This document shows positions 34,640 to 43,402 of a stretch of DNA of 59,163 nt, one piece after another. Source of the stretch: Neptunicella marina (lineage in GTDB: Bacteria > Pseudomonadota > Gammaproteobacteria > Enterobacterales > Alteromonadaceae); the NCBI RefSeq assembly GCF_014270035.1, contig NZ_JACNEP010000020.1, positions 1 through 59,163 of the forward strand, in the 5' to 3' direction. The position numbers and the translations under genes were made by a program. Below the pieces are notes generated by a model. It searched no databases. It had not been told where the DNA came from and worked only from the letters and a program-made list of their open reading frames with translations. Within the stretch, counting starts at the first letter, position 1; each line of letters starts with the position of its first letter.

Positions 34640-36259
34640 GTGTTAAGTCGGAATACATTTAACGTGCATCTCTCATCTGCACAGCTTTTGGCGTTAGCGG
34701 CAGTCATTATGGCAACCCTGCTCAACTGGCCATTTCTAACCGCCGTTTTTAATGCGATTGCCCCGCATAGCATATTTGAATGGTTATTTTTCTTTAGTGT
34801 ACCCGTGCTACTTTGCGCGTTATGCATCATTGTTATGACTATCTCAGGCGCCTTATTTTTCCCGCGTTTTATTATTGGTGTACATTTTGTGGTATCCGCG
34901 ATTTTGTTTTATGCCACCAGCACCTATGGCGTTATTTTCGACAAAGGCATGATTCAAAACATAATGGAGACTAACAGTGGAGAGGCTGGCTCTTACCTTA
35001 ACCTTGGTCTGGTTCTGTTTTTTGTATTCTTTTGTTTGTTTCCATTAATCGCGATATTTAGTCAAAACGTTCAACAAGGCTTTTTTAAAAAACTAAAAGG
35101 TATAATAAAACTGAATGTGATCGCATTAATTTGTGTTGTGGCGATTTTAGGGGCGTTTTATAAAGATTACGCCTCGGTGGGCCGTAACCACAAAGCACTA
35201 AGCAAAAGCATCACACCATTCACCTTTTACGACTCATTTTTTAAATACGTTAAGCATACTTATCTTGCCCCACCCTTACCTTATCGAATTCTGGATAAAT
35301 CACCTGAATTAGTTTCATCTGACTCATTGCCCCCCCGAACGCTGGTTGTTGTAGTCGGTGAAACAGCAAGAGCAGATAAATTCAGCCTCAATGGTTACAC
35401 GCGCAACACCAATCCATTACTGGAACATTCAAATGCGGTAACCTTTCGCAATGTGAGCTCCTGTGGCACTGCCACTGCTGTTTCGGTGCCCTGTATGTTT
35501 TCGCGTTTATCCAGAGATGAATACAGCGACCGCATGGCCAGTAGTCAGGATAACGTTCTGGACATTATTCACCGGGCTGGGGTAGATGTTACCTGGATTG
35601 ACAATAACAGCAGCTGTAAAGGTGTTTGCAAACGCGTAAATACCATTGAGTTTGATGCTCAACGTGATAAAAAGCTGTGTGACGGTGACTATTGTTTTGA
35701 TCAGATTCTGGTGAACGAATTAAAGGACGCCATCTCACAAAAATCAAAGTCAAATAAAGTCATCATATTGCATATGATCGGCTCACATGGACCAACATAC
35801 TATCGCCGCTATCCTGCCGGGTTTAAACAATTCGTCCCAGACTGTCCACAGAGCGATATTCAAAACTGTAGTCAGCAACAGCTGATTAATACTTACGATA
35901 ATACGATTTTATATACTGACTATATTTTAAATGAAGTCATTAATAACCTGAAAAACACTCCGAATTCAGCCATGTTATATATTTCTGATCACGGAGAATC
36001 TTTAGGTGAAAATGGCATGTATCTGCATGGTTTTCCCTACGCACTGGCTCCAGATGAACAAAAACATGTGCCGATGATATACTGGGACAGTCATTTCAGC
36101 GACACAAACTACAAAAGTTGCATAGAAGAAAAGTCCGCAACTCCAGTGTCACACGACAACTTATTTGATTTGATGCTCGGGCTTTCTGATGTAAAAAGTT
36201 CGGTGTATCAGGCTCAGCAAGACCTTTTTAGTTATTGCAAAAATACTAAGGCATTTTAG
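34640..36259 (+). CDS. eptA: Lipid A phosphoethanolamine transferase (EptA/MCR family), copy 1
   Basis: A 539-residue inner-membrane protein with five N-terminal membrane helices (up to about 175) and a periplasmic sulfatase-fold domain. Catalytic and zinc residues align with EptA/MCR-1: E241 in VVGETARAD, nucleophile T279 in SCGTATAVSVPCMF with the C275-C285 disulfide pair, H383 in GSHG, D450-H451 in SDHGES and H463. It transfers phosphoethanolamine from phosphatidylethanolamine to lipid A, lowering negative charge and releasing diacylglycerol. The GTG start has no strong ribosome binding site. dgkA follows two bases after the stop, which would recycle the diacylglycerol. Confidence 0.94.
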   Translation: MLSRNTFNVHLSSAQLLALAAVIMATLLNWPFLTAVFNAIAPHSIFEWLFFFSVPVLLCALCIIVMTISGALFFPRFIIGVHFVVSAILFYATSTYGVIFDKGMIQNIMETNSGEAGSYLNLGLVLFFVFFCLFPLIAIFSQNVQQGFFKKLKGIIKLNVIALICVVAILGAFYKDYASVGRNHKALSKSITPFTFYDSFFKYVKHTYLAPPLPYRILDKSPELVSSDSLPPRTLVVVVGETARADKFSLNGYTRNTNPLLEHSNAVTFRNVSSCGTATAVSVPCMFSRLSRDEYSDRMASSQDNVLDIIHRAGVDVTWIDNNSSCKGVCKRVNTIEFDAQRDKKLCDGDYCFDQILVNELKDAISQKSKSNKVIILHMIGSHGPTYYRRYPAGFKQFVPDCPQSDIQNCSQQQLINTYDNTILYTDYILNEVINNLKNTPNSAMLYISDHGESLGENGMYLHGFPYALAPDEQKHVPMIYWDSHFSDTNYKSCIEEKSATPVSHDNLFDLMLGLSDVKSSVYQAQQDLFSYCKNTKAF

Positions 36260-36261
36260 AC

Positions 36262-36648
36262 GTGAAACAATTTGATAATACCAATAAGCCGCAAGGGTTT
36301 AACCGACTGGTGTTGGCCAGCAACAACTCTTTCAGAGCATTTAACTGGCTGATGAAAAACGAAGCGGCTTTTCGTCAGGAATGTATTTTACTCTTGCTGG
36401 GAACAACCATTCTGTTTTTTTGGGATATCAGTTTGTATGAGAAAACCGCGCTGTTTATTTCTTTATTACTGATCATACTGGCAGAAATCATTAACACCGC
36501 AATTGAAGCTGTGGTGGATAGAATTAGCCTCGATATCCACCCACTGTCGGGTTTAGCTAAGGACCTGGGATCGGCAGCCGTACTAATCTCACTTGGGATA
36601 GCAGCAATTATATGGACTAGCGTATTGGTTTCTTACTTTAGCCACTAA
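36262..36648 (+). CDS. dgkA: Diacylglycerol kinase DgkA, copy 2
   Basis: A 128-residue, three-helix membrane kinase with the full proteobacterial signature: NEAAFRQE near 33-40, AEIINTAIEAVVDRI and HPLSGLAKDLGSAAV. It phosphorylates diacylglycerol to phosphatidate for phospholipid resynthesis. Its GTG lies two bases after the eptA stop, so the two are translationally coupled. Eight extra N-terminal residues relative to E. coli are polar. The 3' end overlaps the convergent kinase gene by four bases. Confidence 0.94.
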   Translation: MKQFDNTNKPQGFNRLVLASNNSFRAFNWLMKNEAAFRQECILLLLGTTILFFWDISLYEKTALFISLLLIILAEIINTAIEAVVDRISLDIHPLSGLAKDLGSAAVLISLGIAAIIWTSVLVSYFSH

Positions 36649-38039
36649 CGGGCAGTTAAAGTCACCACTAATCCATTGTCATTATTAGCGTAATTAATCG
36701 ACCAGTGATTGAGCGCGACAATACGTTCTACAATGGATAATCCAAGGCCAACTCCGCTGATATTACTTTTAGCTTCATGACGATAAAAGCGTTTACCCAG
36801 ACGCTTTAATGCATCTGGCGGTACACCACCACCTTCATCTTCGATACGAATTAAAACTCCATCACTGGTTTGCTCTGCACTGATGGTAACTTCTCCATCC
36901 GGTGGAGAGTAACGCACTGCATTATCCATTAAATTTCGCAATAAGGTGTGAAAAAGCACTGGCTCAGCATTTACCTGAATGGTGTTTTGCAACCGAATAT
37001 TCCATTGTACTTTTTCCAGTAATGGCTCAGGCATATCAGAAATAACTTCGTCCACAACCTCTCTGACAACAATAGATTGAGGTTGCGGTGCTTTGAATTT
37101 ACTTGAGTCCATTCGTGCAATTAGCAACAACTGATTGACCAACGAGGTCATTTTATCAGTAAGCGCTAAGATGGCCTCCAGGCCGTCTTTGCGTTCCTGT
37201 TCTGTTAAATCCAGCTCAATCAGATTAACCAGTCGTACTTTTAATCCAGCGAGTGGCGTTCGTAATTCATGGGAAGCGTCGTTGATAAACTGCTTTTCCA
37301 GTTCAATAAAATGATCAATGCGTTCAAGTAGCTGATTGGTAGCGATTCGCACCGGCTCTACTTCTTTGGGTAGTGGCTCATTAAAAGGTGTTAATTCATC
37401 GGGACGGCGCTTTTTTAATTCATCAGAAAAACGGTTTACCGGTGCAAGTACCAATGACACCACAATAAAAATTGCCAGAGAAACGGGTACCCAGGTGAGC
37501 ATCAAAGGTAACATTTGCTCATCCACTATATAGCCACTTAATTCTGAACGAACATCTTCACGTTGAGCAGCAAAAATCCAGGTTCCTGTGCCTTTATCGA
37601 AATAGCTGTAACTTAGCCAACGCCTGCCATCCTGATAGAAGTCGTGATAGCCATGTTCCATTTTAGAGAAAGGTTTTTGTAGCGCATTTTTTGATGCCAG
37701 CAACAATTTACCTTCGGGCGACCAAACCTGAAATCCCAACTTGCTCTCATATCTGTGACCGCTCACAAAACGCACTTTATCATCGGCATCATCTTCATCG
37801 GGATTGGTCAGGCGTGGTACATCAACAATGGTAGTGACATTAGTAAGTTTGACGCCATTCTCCTGATTGAGCATGGCCGAAATCATACGAGTAGTCTGTG
37901 CTAACTCCGCATCAAATAACTCATCCAGTTCATGTTCAGTTGCCTGATAAGTGCGCCAGCCGGCTATGCCGAGTAAAATAAGTGCCGATAGATTAATCCA
38001 CAGCATTAAATTGCTGCGGATAGAATTAAAAATTTTCAA
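36645..38039 (-). CDS. Sensor histidine kinase (PmrB/QseC-like, system 2)
   Basis: A 464-residue membrane kinase with helices at about 12-28 and 180-200, a periplasmic sensor with an acidic patch at 80-87 (PDEDDADD), a HAMP segment, phospho-acceptor H257 in SHELRTPLAGL, and an ATPase domain (NLMDNAVRYSPP, EDEGGGVPP, GVGLGLSIVERI). As the last gene of dgkA-pap2-eptA-RR-HK it takes the place of PmrB in pmrCAB operons. Binding of Fe(III), Mg or cationic peptides by the patch is inference. Its start overlaps the regulator stop (ATGA). Confidence 0.92.
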   Translation of the reverse strand: MKIFNSIRSNLMLWINLSALILLGIAGWRTYQATEHELDELFDAELAQTTRMISAMLNQENGVKLTNVTTIVDVPRLTNPDEDDADDKVRFVSGHRYESKLGFQVWSPEGKLLLASKNALQKPFSKMEHGYHDFYQDGRRWLSYSYFDKGTGTWIFAAQREDVRSELSGYIVDEQMLPLMLTWVPVSLAIFIVVSLVLAPVNRFSDELKKRRPDELTPFNEPLPKEVEPVRIATNQLLERIDHFIELEKQFINDASHELRTPLAGLKVRLVNLIELDLTEQERKDGLEAILALTDKMTSLVNQLLLIARMDSSKFKAPQPQSIVVREVVDEVISDMPEPLLEKVQWNIRLQNTIQVNAEPVLFHTLLRNLMDNAVRYSPPDGEVTISAEQTSDGVLIRIEDEGGGVPPDALKRLGKRFYRHEAKSNISGVGLGLSIVERIVALNHWSINYANNDNGLVVTLTAR

Positions 38040-38701
38040 GAAAGCGAATCACCCAGTAGATACCCTACCCCTCTGACGGTACGGATAACATCTTTTGATA
38101 TTTTTTTACGCAATTTATGAATATGCACTTCCAGCACATTACTCTCGGTATCACCATCCCAGCCAAAACAGAGTGACTCAAGATGTTCCCGGGTTAACAC
38201 CCTCTTCTTGTTTAACATAAATTCCTTAAGAAGCAACCATTCCCGTTGGGTAAGCATTATACTGTGACCATCAAATTCACAACTGTGATTATTTAAATCA
38301 ATCGACAATAGGCCATGACTAATTTGATCATTTTGTCGCGCCTGTGAACGTCGGACCACCACACGAATACGTGCTTCCAGCTCACGAATATCAAAAGGTT
38401 TTACTACATAATCATCTGCACCCATATTTAGCGCAGTAAGTTTTTTTTCGATATCATCCCATGCTGTTAACACTATAATTGGCATGGCTTCAGGTTCGGA
38501 TTTAATCTGCTTTATCAGCGGCATGGATTCACCATCGGGCAGTCCTAAATCGAAAATTGCCGCACCAAACTTATCAGTGCTTAAGGCAGCTTTGGTTTGT
38601 GCGCAATTGGCACAATGTTCAACTTTATACCCTTGTTGTTCTAATCCCTGAATAATACCTGCGGCAACATCTTTGTCATCCTCAACTAACAAAATACGCA
38701 T
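38036..38701 (-). CDS. OmpR-family response regulator (PmrA/QseB-like, system 2)
   Basis: A 221-residue regulator with receiver domain (E7-D8-D9, phospho-acceptor D51 in AIFDLGLPDGESMP, K in VKPFDIRE) and an OmpR-type winged helix (LTQREWLLLKEFMLNKKRVLTREHLESL ... VRGVGYLLGD), typical of the PmrA/QseB branch. It starts ten bases after the eptA stop in the same operon. The operon promoter carries a perfect PmrA-type box (41428-41444), so positive autoregulation is the simplest reading. Confidence 0.92.
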   Translation of the reverse strand: MRILLVEDDKDVAAGIIQGLEQQGYKVEHCANCAQTKAALSTDKFGAAIFDLGLPDGESMPLIKQIKSEPEAMPIIVLTAWDDIEKKLTALNMGADDYVVKPFDIRELEARIRVVVRRSQARQNDQISHGLLSIDLNNHSCEFDGHSIMLTQREWLLLKEFMLNKKRVLTREHLESLCFGWDGDTESNVLEVHIHKLRKKISKDVIRTVRGVGYLLGDSLS

Positions 38702-38711
38702 AAAACAAATC

Positions 38712-40343
38712 CTAATTTTGACGACAGGATTGGGTTAAATCCAAATCAGACTGATATAAATGACTGCTGACACCAGCCATACCTAATAAGGTGTGAAATA
38801 AATTATCATGACTAATAGCATCATTTGCTCTACTTTGCATGCATTGCCAGTCCAACTGCTCATCCGATTGCCACATTAACCAAGGCACATGACGTTGGGT
38901 TTCAGGTGCCAGCCAGGTTGGTAAACCATGCAAATAAATACCATTTTCCCCTAAAGATTCACCGTGATCACTGACATACAGCATCGAGCTGGATAACTGC
39001 GGCTGTTTTTTCAGTAACTCAATAACATCGTTTAATACTTTATCAGTCACCAGTATCGAATTGTCATAAGCATTATTAATGCTATCAGAAGTACAGTGAT
39101 CCAAACGTGATTCAAGGCACTCCGGTTTAAAGTTTTTTAAATTTTCAGGCGAACGTTTGAAATACTCGGGCCCGTGGCTGCCCACCATATGTAAAACAAT
39201 AACGGTATCCTGCGCGACTGATTCTATTTTATCTGCCAGAATACGATTCAAAATAGTGTCATAGCAATACTTGCCACTTTGGCAATCGGCTTTGGTCGCA
39301 TCATACTCCACTTCAATCGTGGGCGCCCGGTCACACATGGATTTACAGCCGGAATTATTATCGACCCATAACACCTGATACCCTGCAGTTTGTAATACAT
39401 CTAACACATTGCTGTGACTTTTAGCCTCTTTAGGCTGATATTGCTCCTCGGTCAAATAACTGAACATACAAGGCACAGATACCGCAGTAGCGGTGCCGCA
39501 AGACGTAGCCTGAGTAAAACTGATGAGTTCTTTGTTCTGCATCTTTTGTGACAAATAAGGCGTGGTATTTTTAGCATAGCCGTTTAAGCCAAAGTGATCG
39601 GCCCGGGCAGTTTCCCCTACCACCATAACCAGTAATCTGGGGATATGATTAGTACGGGTAATTTCAGCATCACTGGTTATATCCTGATAATCACTCATTT
39701 CCATGGCATAAGCATGTTTATTTACGTAACCCAGACTGGCCGAAATAACATTCAATGGTGTCGCAAGATATTTAATTTCCCGATGCTGGCGAAACATAGA
39801 GGCATACGCCGAGTAATGACTGATCAGAATCACTGTTATTGCAGCAATACTGCAAGCTATGCGGATTGTATTAGCTTTAAGTTGTTTCCAGCCGGGCTGC
39901 CAGCTAATCGAGATTTTGTGCAAAAGCCAAACGGGTAACACTCCCAGCACCAATATATAAAACATCATTGAGCTGTTAACAATTTCACTTACTTCGCTAA
40001 CATCGGTTTCAGCAACGTTTGTAATCATTTCTTTGCTGATAACAATGCCGTAACTATGCATAAAGTACAGACTGCCAGCACTGACGATAAATAACAGGCT
40101 ACTTGCCGCCATAAAACTGCGTTTATAAGTAAACAACGAGATCAAAATCAGATTGATTAAAAATAATAATAAATTTAGCCCGATTTGCAGCGGCTCGAAT
40201 ACATGATTTGCCCACTGCAGTATTTGTTGATTTAACACCCAGTTATAGGCAACGGTCAGCCAAAGTGCAGTTAACACCGCAATATGGTGTGAAGAAAATG
40301 AACGATTTGTTTTGACGGTTAACCACTTCAATCCGAGCTTCAT
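38712..40343 (-). CDS. eptA: Lipid A phosphoethanolamine transferase (EptA/MCR family), copy 2
   Basis: A 543-residue paralogue of the enzyme at 34640, with the same layout: five membrane helices, then the periplasmic catalytic domain with E244 (VVGETARAD), T286 in SCGTATAVSVPCMF (C282-C292), GSHGPEYF, SDHGESLGENG and LHGLP. I start at ATG 40343, which has AAGGAA ten bases upstream and lies one base after the pap2 stop; in-frame codons farther upstream overlap pap2. It is third in the operon behind the PmrA-type box, in the position of pmrC. Confidence 0.94.
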   Translation of the reverse strand: MKLGLKWLTVKTNRSFSSHHIAVLTALWLTVAYNWVLNQQILQWANHVFEPLQIGLNLLLFLINLILISLFTYKRSFMAASSLLFIVSAGSLYFMHSYGIVISKEMITNVAETDVSEVSEIVNSSMMFYILVLGVLPVWLLHKISISWQPGWKQLKANTIRIACSIAAITVILISHYSAYASMFRQHREIKYLATPLNVISASLGYVNKHAYAMEMSDYQDITSDAEITRTNHIPRLLVMVVGETARADHFGLNGYAKNTTPYLSQKMQNKELISFTQATSCGTATAVSVPCMFSYLTEEQYQPKEAKSHSNVLDVLQTAGYQVLWVDNNSGCKSMCDRAPTIEVEYDATKADCQSGKYCYDTILNRILADKIESVAQDTVIVLHMVGSHGPEYFKRSPENLKNFKPECLESRLDHCTSDSINNAYDNSILVTDKVLNDVIELLKKQPQLSSSMLYVSDHGESLGENGIYLHGLPTWLAPETQRHVPWLMWQSDEQLDWQCMQSRANDAISHDNLFHTLLGMAGVSSHLYQSDLDLTQSCRQN

Positions 40344-40344
40344 T

Positions 40345-41046
40345 TTATTCAAATTCCTTATCACGCTGTTTTGCACCTAAACCAAATAAACACGCCGGTA
40401 CCAACCAGCATATCAACGCAGTGGCAACATCATCTGTAAAAAAATGTGCACCACGCAATTGCTGAGCAATCCCTAACATCACACCTAAAATGAGCGCACC
40501 AATCAGACTCATTCGAGCTGCCGATTTATTGATGGGATAAAAAAAGAAAAACAGTGCCAACCAGGCATATCCAACGCTGGCATGACCCGCCGGGTAACAT
40601 TTACCCAGTTTTATCGATGAGGGCTTGAAATCAAGCAATCCATAGTATGGTTTCGACCCACCAAATAAATTGATGTCCCATGGACAATCCATATTGGTCA
40701 CCGATTTTAAATAGGCAACCAAACCAAACGACACCAAAACAGACGCCAGTAAGAATAAAAACTGACGACTTATCCAACGTCCCCGGTATTGCACACTCAC
40801 TGCAACAGTTATACACAGCAATAAAATAACCGCCGCATCATTTAATAAACGCGCACCTTTATGAAACAGTGTTTGGGTAACAAAATGGTCACGCAACAAC
40901 CATTGCCCACCTTCAAGTTGATAAAACCACGATGCAATTTGTAAATTCCAGTGCCAGTAAAATGCCAGTGCACTAATCACAATGCAGCTGATAACCGGTC
41001 CGACTATCCACTGACGTTTTACATAGACCACAAGGTTATTCCCCAT
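40345..41046 (-). CDS. PAP2-family membrane phosphatase
   Basis: A 233-residue protein with about six membrane helices. PAP2 motifs are K114...C121-P-W-D (in place of the usual RP), YPAGHAS (H155) and R198-x2-H201-x3-D205. This variant is seen in PAP2 proteins encoded next to eptA/mcr genes. Likely substrates are phosphatidate, undecaprenyl pyrophosphate or lipid A phosphate. It overlaps dgkA by 28 bases with this start; a GTG five codons inward has a better ribosome binding site (GGGGA, eight bases) and may be the true start. It lies between dgkA and eptA in the operon. Confidence 0.85.
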   Translation of the reverse strand: MGNNLVVYVKRQWIVGPVISCIVISALAFYWHWNLQIASWFYQLEGGQWLLRDHFVTQTLFHKGARLLNDAAVILLLCITVAVSVQYRGRWISRQFLFLLASVLVSFGLVAYLKSVTNMDCPWDINLFGGSKPYYGLLDFKPSSIKLGKCYPAGHASVGYAWLALFFFFYPINKSAARMSLIGALILGVMLGIAQQLRGAHFFTDDVATALICWLVPACLFGLGAKQRDKEFE

Positions 41047-41378
41047 ACTGTGGCCATAAAAATCAGGCAGATAAAAACAGCGGCAGACCCAATATCTTTG
41101 GCTTTAGCACTTAACGGGTGATGTTCTTCCCCTATCCGGTCCACCGTGGCTTCAATGGCAGAATTAATTAATTCAACGATTAAGACTAAAAATAAAGTAG
41201 AAACTAAAAGCAGTTTTGTCGAATAACTAACAGGCAATAACAACGCAACCGGAAACAAGACTAAAAACAGGACACATTCCTGCCGGAATGCAGCTTCAGA
41301 AATAAACGCAGATTTTAAACCACTTATTGAATATCCGGTTGCGGCACTAATACGCCTGAAACCTGTTTTTTTATTCAC
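41019..41378 (-). CDS. dgkA: Diacylglycerol kinase DgkA, copy 3
   Basis: A 119-residue three-helix kinase, close to E. coli DgkA over its whole length (TGFRRISAATGYSISGLKSAFISEAAFRQE, VELINSAIEATVDRIGEEHHPLSAKAKDIGSAAVF, ending LWSM). I start at GTG 41378, preceded by AGGTGA; the open frame continues 25 codons upstream, but that part contains the promoter and PmrA-type box and has no counterpart in the family. First gene of dgkA-pap2-eptA-RR-HK. Confidence 0.93.
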   Translation of the reverse strand: MNKKTGFRRISAATGYSISGLKSAFISEAAFRQECVLFLVLFPVALLLPVSYSTKLLLVSTLFLVLIVELINSAIEATVDRIGEEHHPLSAKAKDIGSAAVFICLIFMATVWGITLWSM

Positions 41379-41411
41379 CAGACTATCACCTAAACATAAC
41401 TTGATAGGATG

Positions 41412-41444
41412 ACTATAAAAACCAAAGATTAAGCAAACCTTAAA
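41412..41444 (-). promoter_or_regulatory. PmrA-type box and promoter of the dgkA-pap2-eptA-RR-HK operon
   Basis: The minus strand reads TTTAAG-GTTTG-CTTAAT (41444-41428), an exact fit to YTTAAK-N5-YTTAAK. TATAGT (41417-41412) serves as -10; the -35 position (17-base spacer) falls inside the box, the usual arrangement for activation by PmrA. The predicted transcript begins near 41405 with a leader of about 27 bases. Confidence 0.72.
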
Positions 41445-41584
41445 TCCAGTCATTTACCCAATCGTATCGCTATATTTACCCTAAATAACATTTTTTCGCT
41501 GTGAAAAAGTCTTTGAAATACTGGCGTTTTTTACACTGACTTGGTACCGTTAAACCTATCGAATCCTCCCTCCCTGAACGATCA

Positions 41585-42877
41585 ATGCGAGTGTTACAAC
41601 GCCTGTTAAAATCTGTATTTCTGCTATGCGGCATTCTGATCATTTTATGTGGCGTGTTAATTTTTCTGGCCATTGAAAAAACACCATTAGTCGTGGCACA
41701 AAGTCATGTCCAGGTCGAAAATGCAGACACCTTACCGGCATTATTAAAACGCTTACAACGCTTAAGCGACAAAGCACATCGCCATCAAAATATTTCACTC
41801 AATGCTAAGCAGCTGAATTCTTTGGCGGGTTTTGCGCAACGGGCTCAGCCCGCCGTTAGAGCCCAGGTCAATCTGGGAGATACTCGCAGCGTGGCAGCAA
41901 TGAGCTACCAGCTTCCGGCGCCACTGGATGCTTACTTCATCAACATACAGGCCTGGTTACAGGAAGGAGAGGGCTTTCCGCTGGAATCGGTGCAAATTGG
42001 TGATCTTTATTTACCGGGGAAAATGGCATTAGGAACACTGACCTATATCGCAGATAGTTATATTGGAAAACCCGTTACCAGCGAACTCATTTCGCGCATT
42101 GAACGCACAGCCATGGATCCGCAACGTTTACAGCTCAGTCTGGCACCGGTACAGGATGTAATCATCAGCTTAAAAAGCATCAAACGTGAACTCAGCGAGG
42201 ATGAGCAATATTTACAACAGCGTGTTTCATTTTATCTGGACTTTTTACAGCAATTTAAGCCGCTGGATTTGCAATTACCCGCGGTGTCGCTGAATCAATA
42301 TTTAGTCGCCCTGTTCACGCAGGCCAGTCAACAATCAAATCCAGATAATGCCGCTACAGAAAACAAAGCCGCGTTACTGGCATTGGCCATTTTTGATGGC
42401 AGCAAACACTTTGCCAGATTAAGCGGTAATTTCGACCGTGAGCAACTTGAAAAAGCCAGACCCAAACATTTGTTAATGCTGGCAAGTCGTCGCGACCTGT
42501 GTCAGCACTTTGTTTACTCTGCTGCCATCGAGATATTGTCCCAGCAAGGCATATCTGCTGCCGTTGGTGAATTAAAAGAGCTGATGGATCGCAACAACAG
42601 TGGTAGCGGTTTTAGTTTTGCGGATTTAAGTGCAGATTTAGCCGGTATAAAACTGGCAATGCAAGCTACTCACAGTGACAAAGCACGACGGTTACAACAG
42701 CGTTTTATGCAACATATTGACGAATCTTTTTATTTTCCTGATATAAAGAATTTACCGGAAGGCCTGCATAAAGATCAGTTTAATCAGGCAATCGGGGATG
42801 TGGATGGTGAACGATACATTGCACTGAAACAACAGGTACAGCAACGGGTTGATAACTTACCCCTGTATCAGGATTAA
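41585..42877 (+). CDS. Conserved membrane-anchored protein, unknown function
   Basis: A 430-residue protein with one N-terminal membrane helix (about 9-32) and a helical periplasmic body with no cysteine pairs or catalytic motif I recognise. It is divergent from the lipid A operon and 67 bases upstream of zur. Length, clean start and gammaproteobacterial codon pattern make it a real gene. Similar hypothetical proteins occur in Alteromonadales, as far as I recall; no function is known. Confidence 0.8.
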   Translation: MRVLQRLLKSVFLLCGILIILCGVLIFLAIEKTPLVVAQSHVQVENADTLPALLKRLQRLSDKAHRHQNISLNAKQLNSLAGFAQRAQPAVRAQVNLGDTRSVAAMSYQLPAPLDAYFINIQAWLQEGEGFPLESVQIGDLYLPGKMALGTLTYIADSYIGKPVTSELISRIERTAMDPQRLQLSLAPVQDVIISLKSIKRELSEDEQYLQQRVSFYLDFLQQFKPLDLQLPAVSLNQYLVALFTQASQQSNPDNAATENKAALLALAIFDGSKHFARLSGNFDREQLEKARPKHLLMLASRRDLCQHFVYSAAIEILSQQGISAAVGELKELMDRNNSGSGFSFADLSADLAGIKLAMQATHSDKARRLQQRFMQHIDESFYFPDIKNLPEGLHKDQFNQAIGDVDGERYIALKQQVQQRVDNLPLYQD

Positions 42878-42944
42878 CATTACTAATTTCGCTTCACTTT
42901 TACTGTGATAAACTGTCTGCGAAATATTCAGGAACGGATTACTA

Positions 42945-43376
42945 ATGTCAGTTGAAACCCAAGTTCATAAAGCCCGAAGCTACTGTGAAGACAAAGGTGC
43001 ACGTTTTACCTTACTGCGTGAAAAGGTGTACGGTCTGTTACTGGAGCGCGAAGGAGCAATAGGTGCTTACGAGTTACTGGATAAACTCAAAGAAACAGAA
43101 AACACTGCCAAGCCAGCCACTGTATACCGTACACTGGATTTTTTACTCGAGTTTGGATTAATTCACCGCATCGAATCAAGCAATGCCTTTGTTGCTTGTC
43201 ATCATTTTGGTTGCAGCCATCCAGTGCAATTTTTGATTTGTGACCAGTGTGGCGATGTGGTGGAAATACAGTCTGCCGGGTTACAACAAACCCTCGACAA
43301 ACAAGCTAATGAGCATGGTTTTAAAGTAAAAAGCCAAACCATTGAAGCGCATGGTGTGTGTAAAAGCTGCCAATAA
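42945..43376 (+). CDS. zur: Zinc uptake regulator Zur (Fur family)
   Basis: A 143-residue Fur-type repressor. The winged-helix part (FTLLREKVYGLL, KPATVYRTLDFLLEFGLIHRIESSNAFVACHH) matches Zur more closely than Fur, and structural zinc ligands form C99-x2-C102 and C139-x2-C142. It has the C-terminal EAHGVCKSC typical of Zur. It lacks the extended tail of E. coli Zur (171 residues). It senses zinc and represses uptake genes; no zinc transporter is nearby. Confidence 0.92.
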   Translation: MSVETQVHKARSYCEDKGARFTLLREKVYGLLLEREGAIGAYELLDKLKETENTAKPATVYRTLDFLLEFGLIHRIESSNAFVACHHFGCSHPVQFLICDQCGDVVEIQSAGLQQTLDKQANEHGFKVKSQTIEAHGVCKSCQ

Positions 43377-43402
43377 CACTAGTGTGTTAACCTCTTTCAG
43401 TT

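Noticed and set aside
41379-41453. A longer DgkA copy 3 starting at ATG 41453
   Set aside because: The extra 25 residues have no family counterpart and overlie the PmrA-type box and -10 element; GTG 41378 has AGGTGA upstream.
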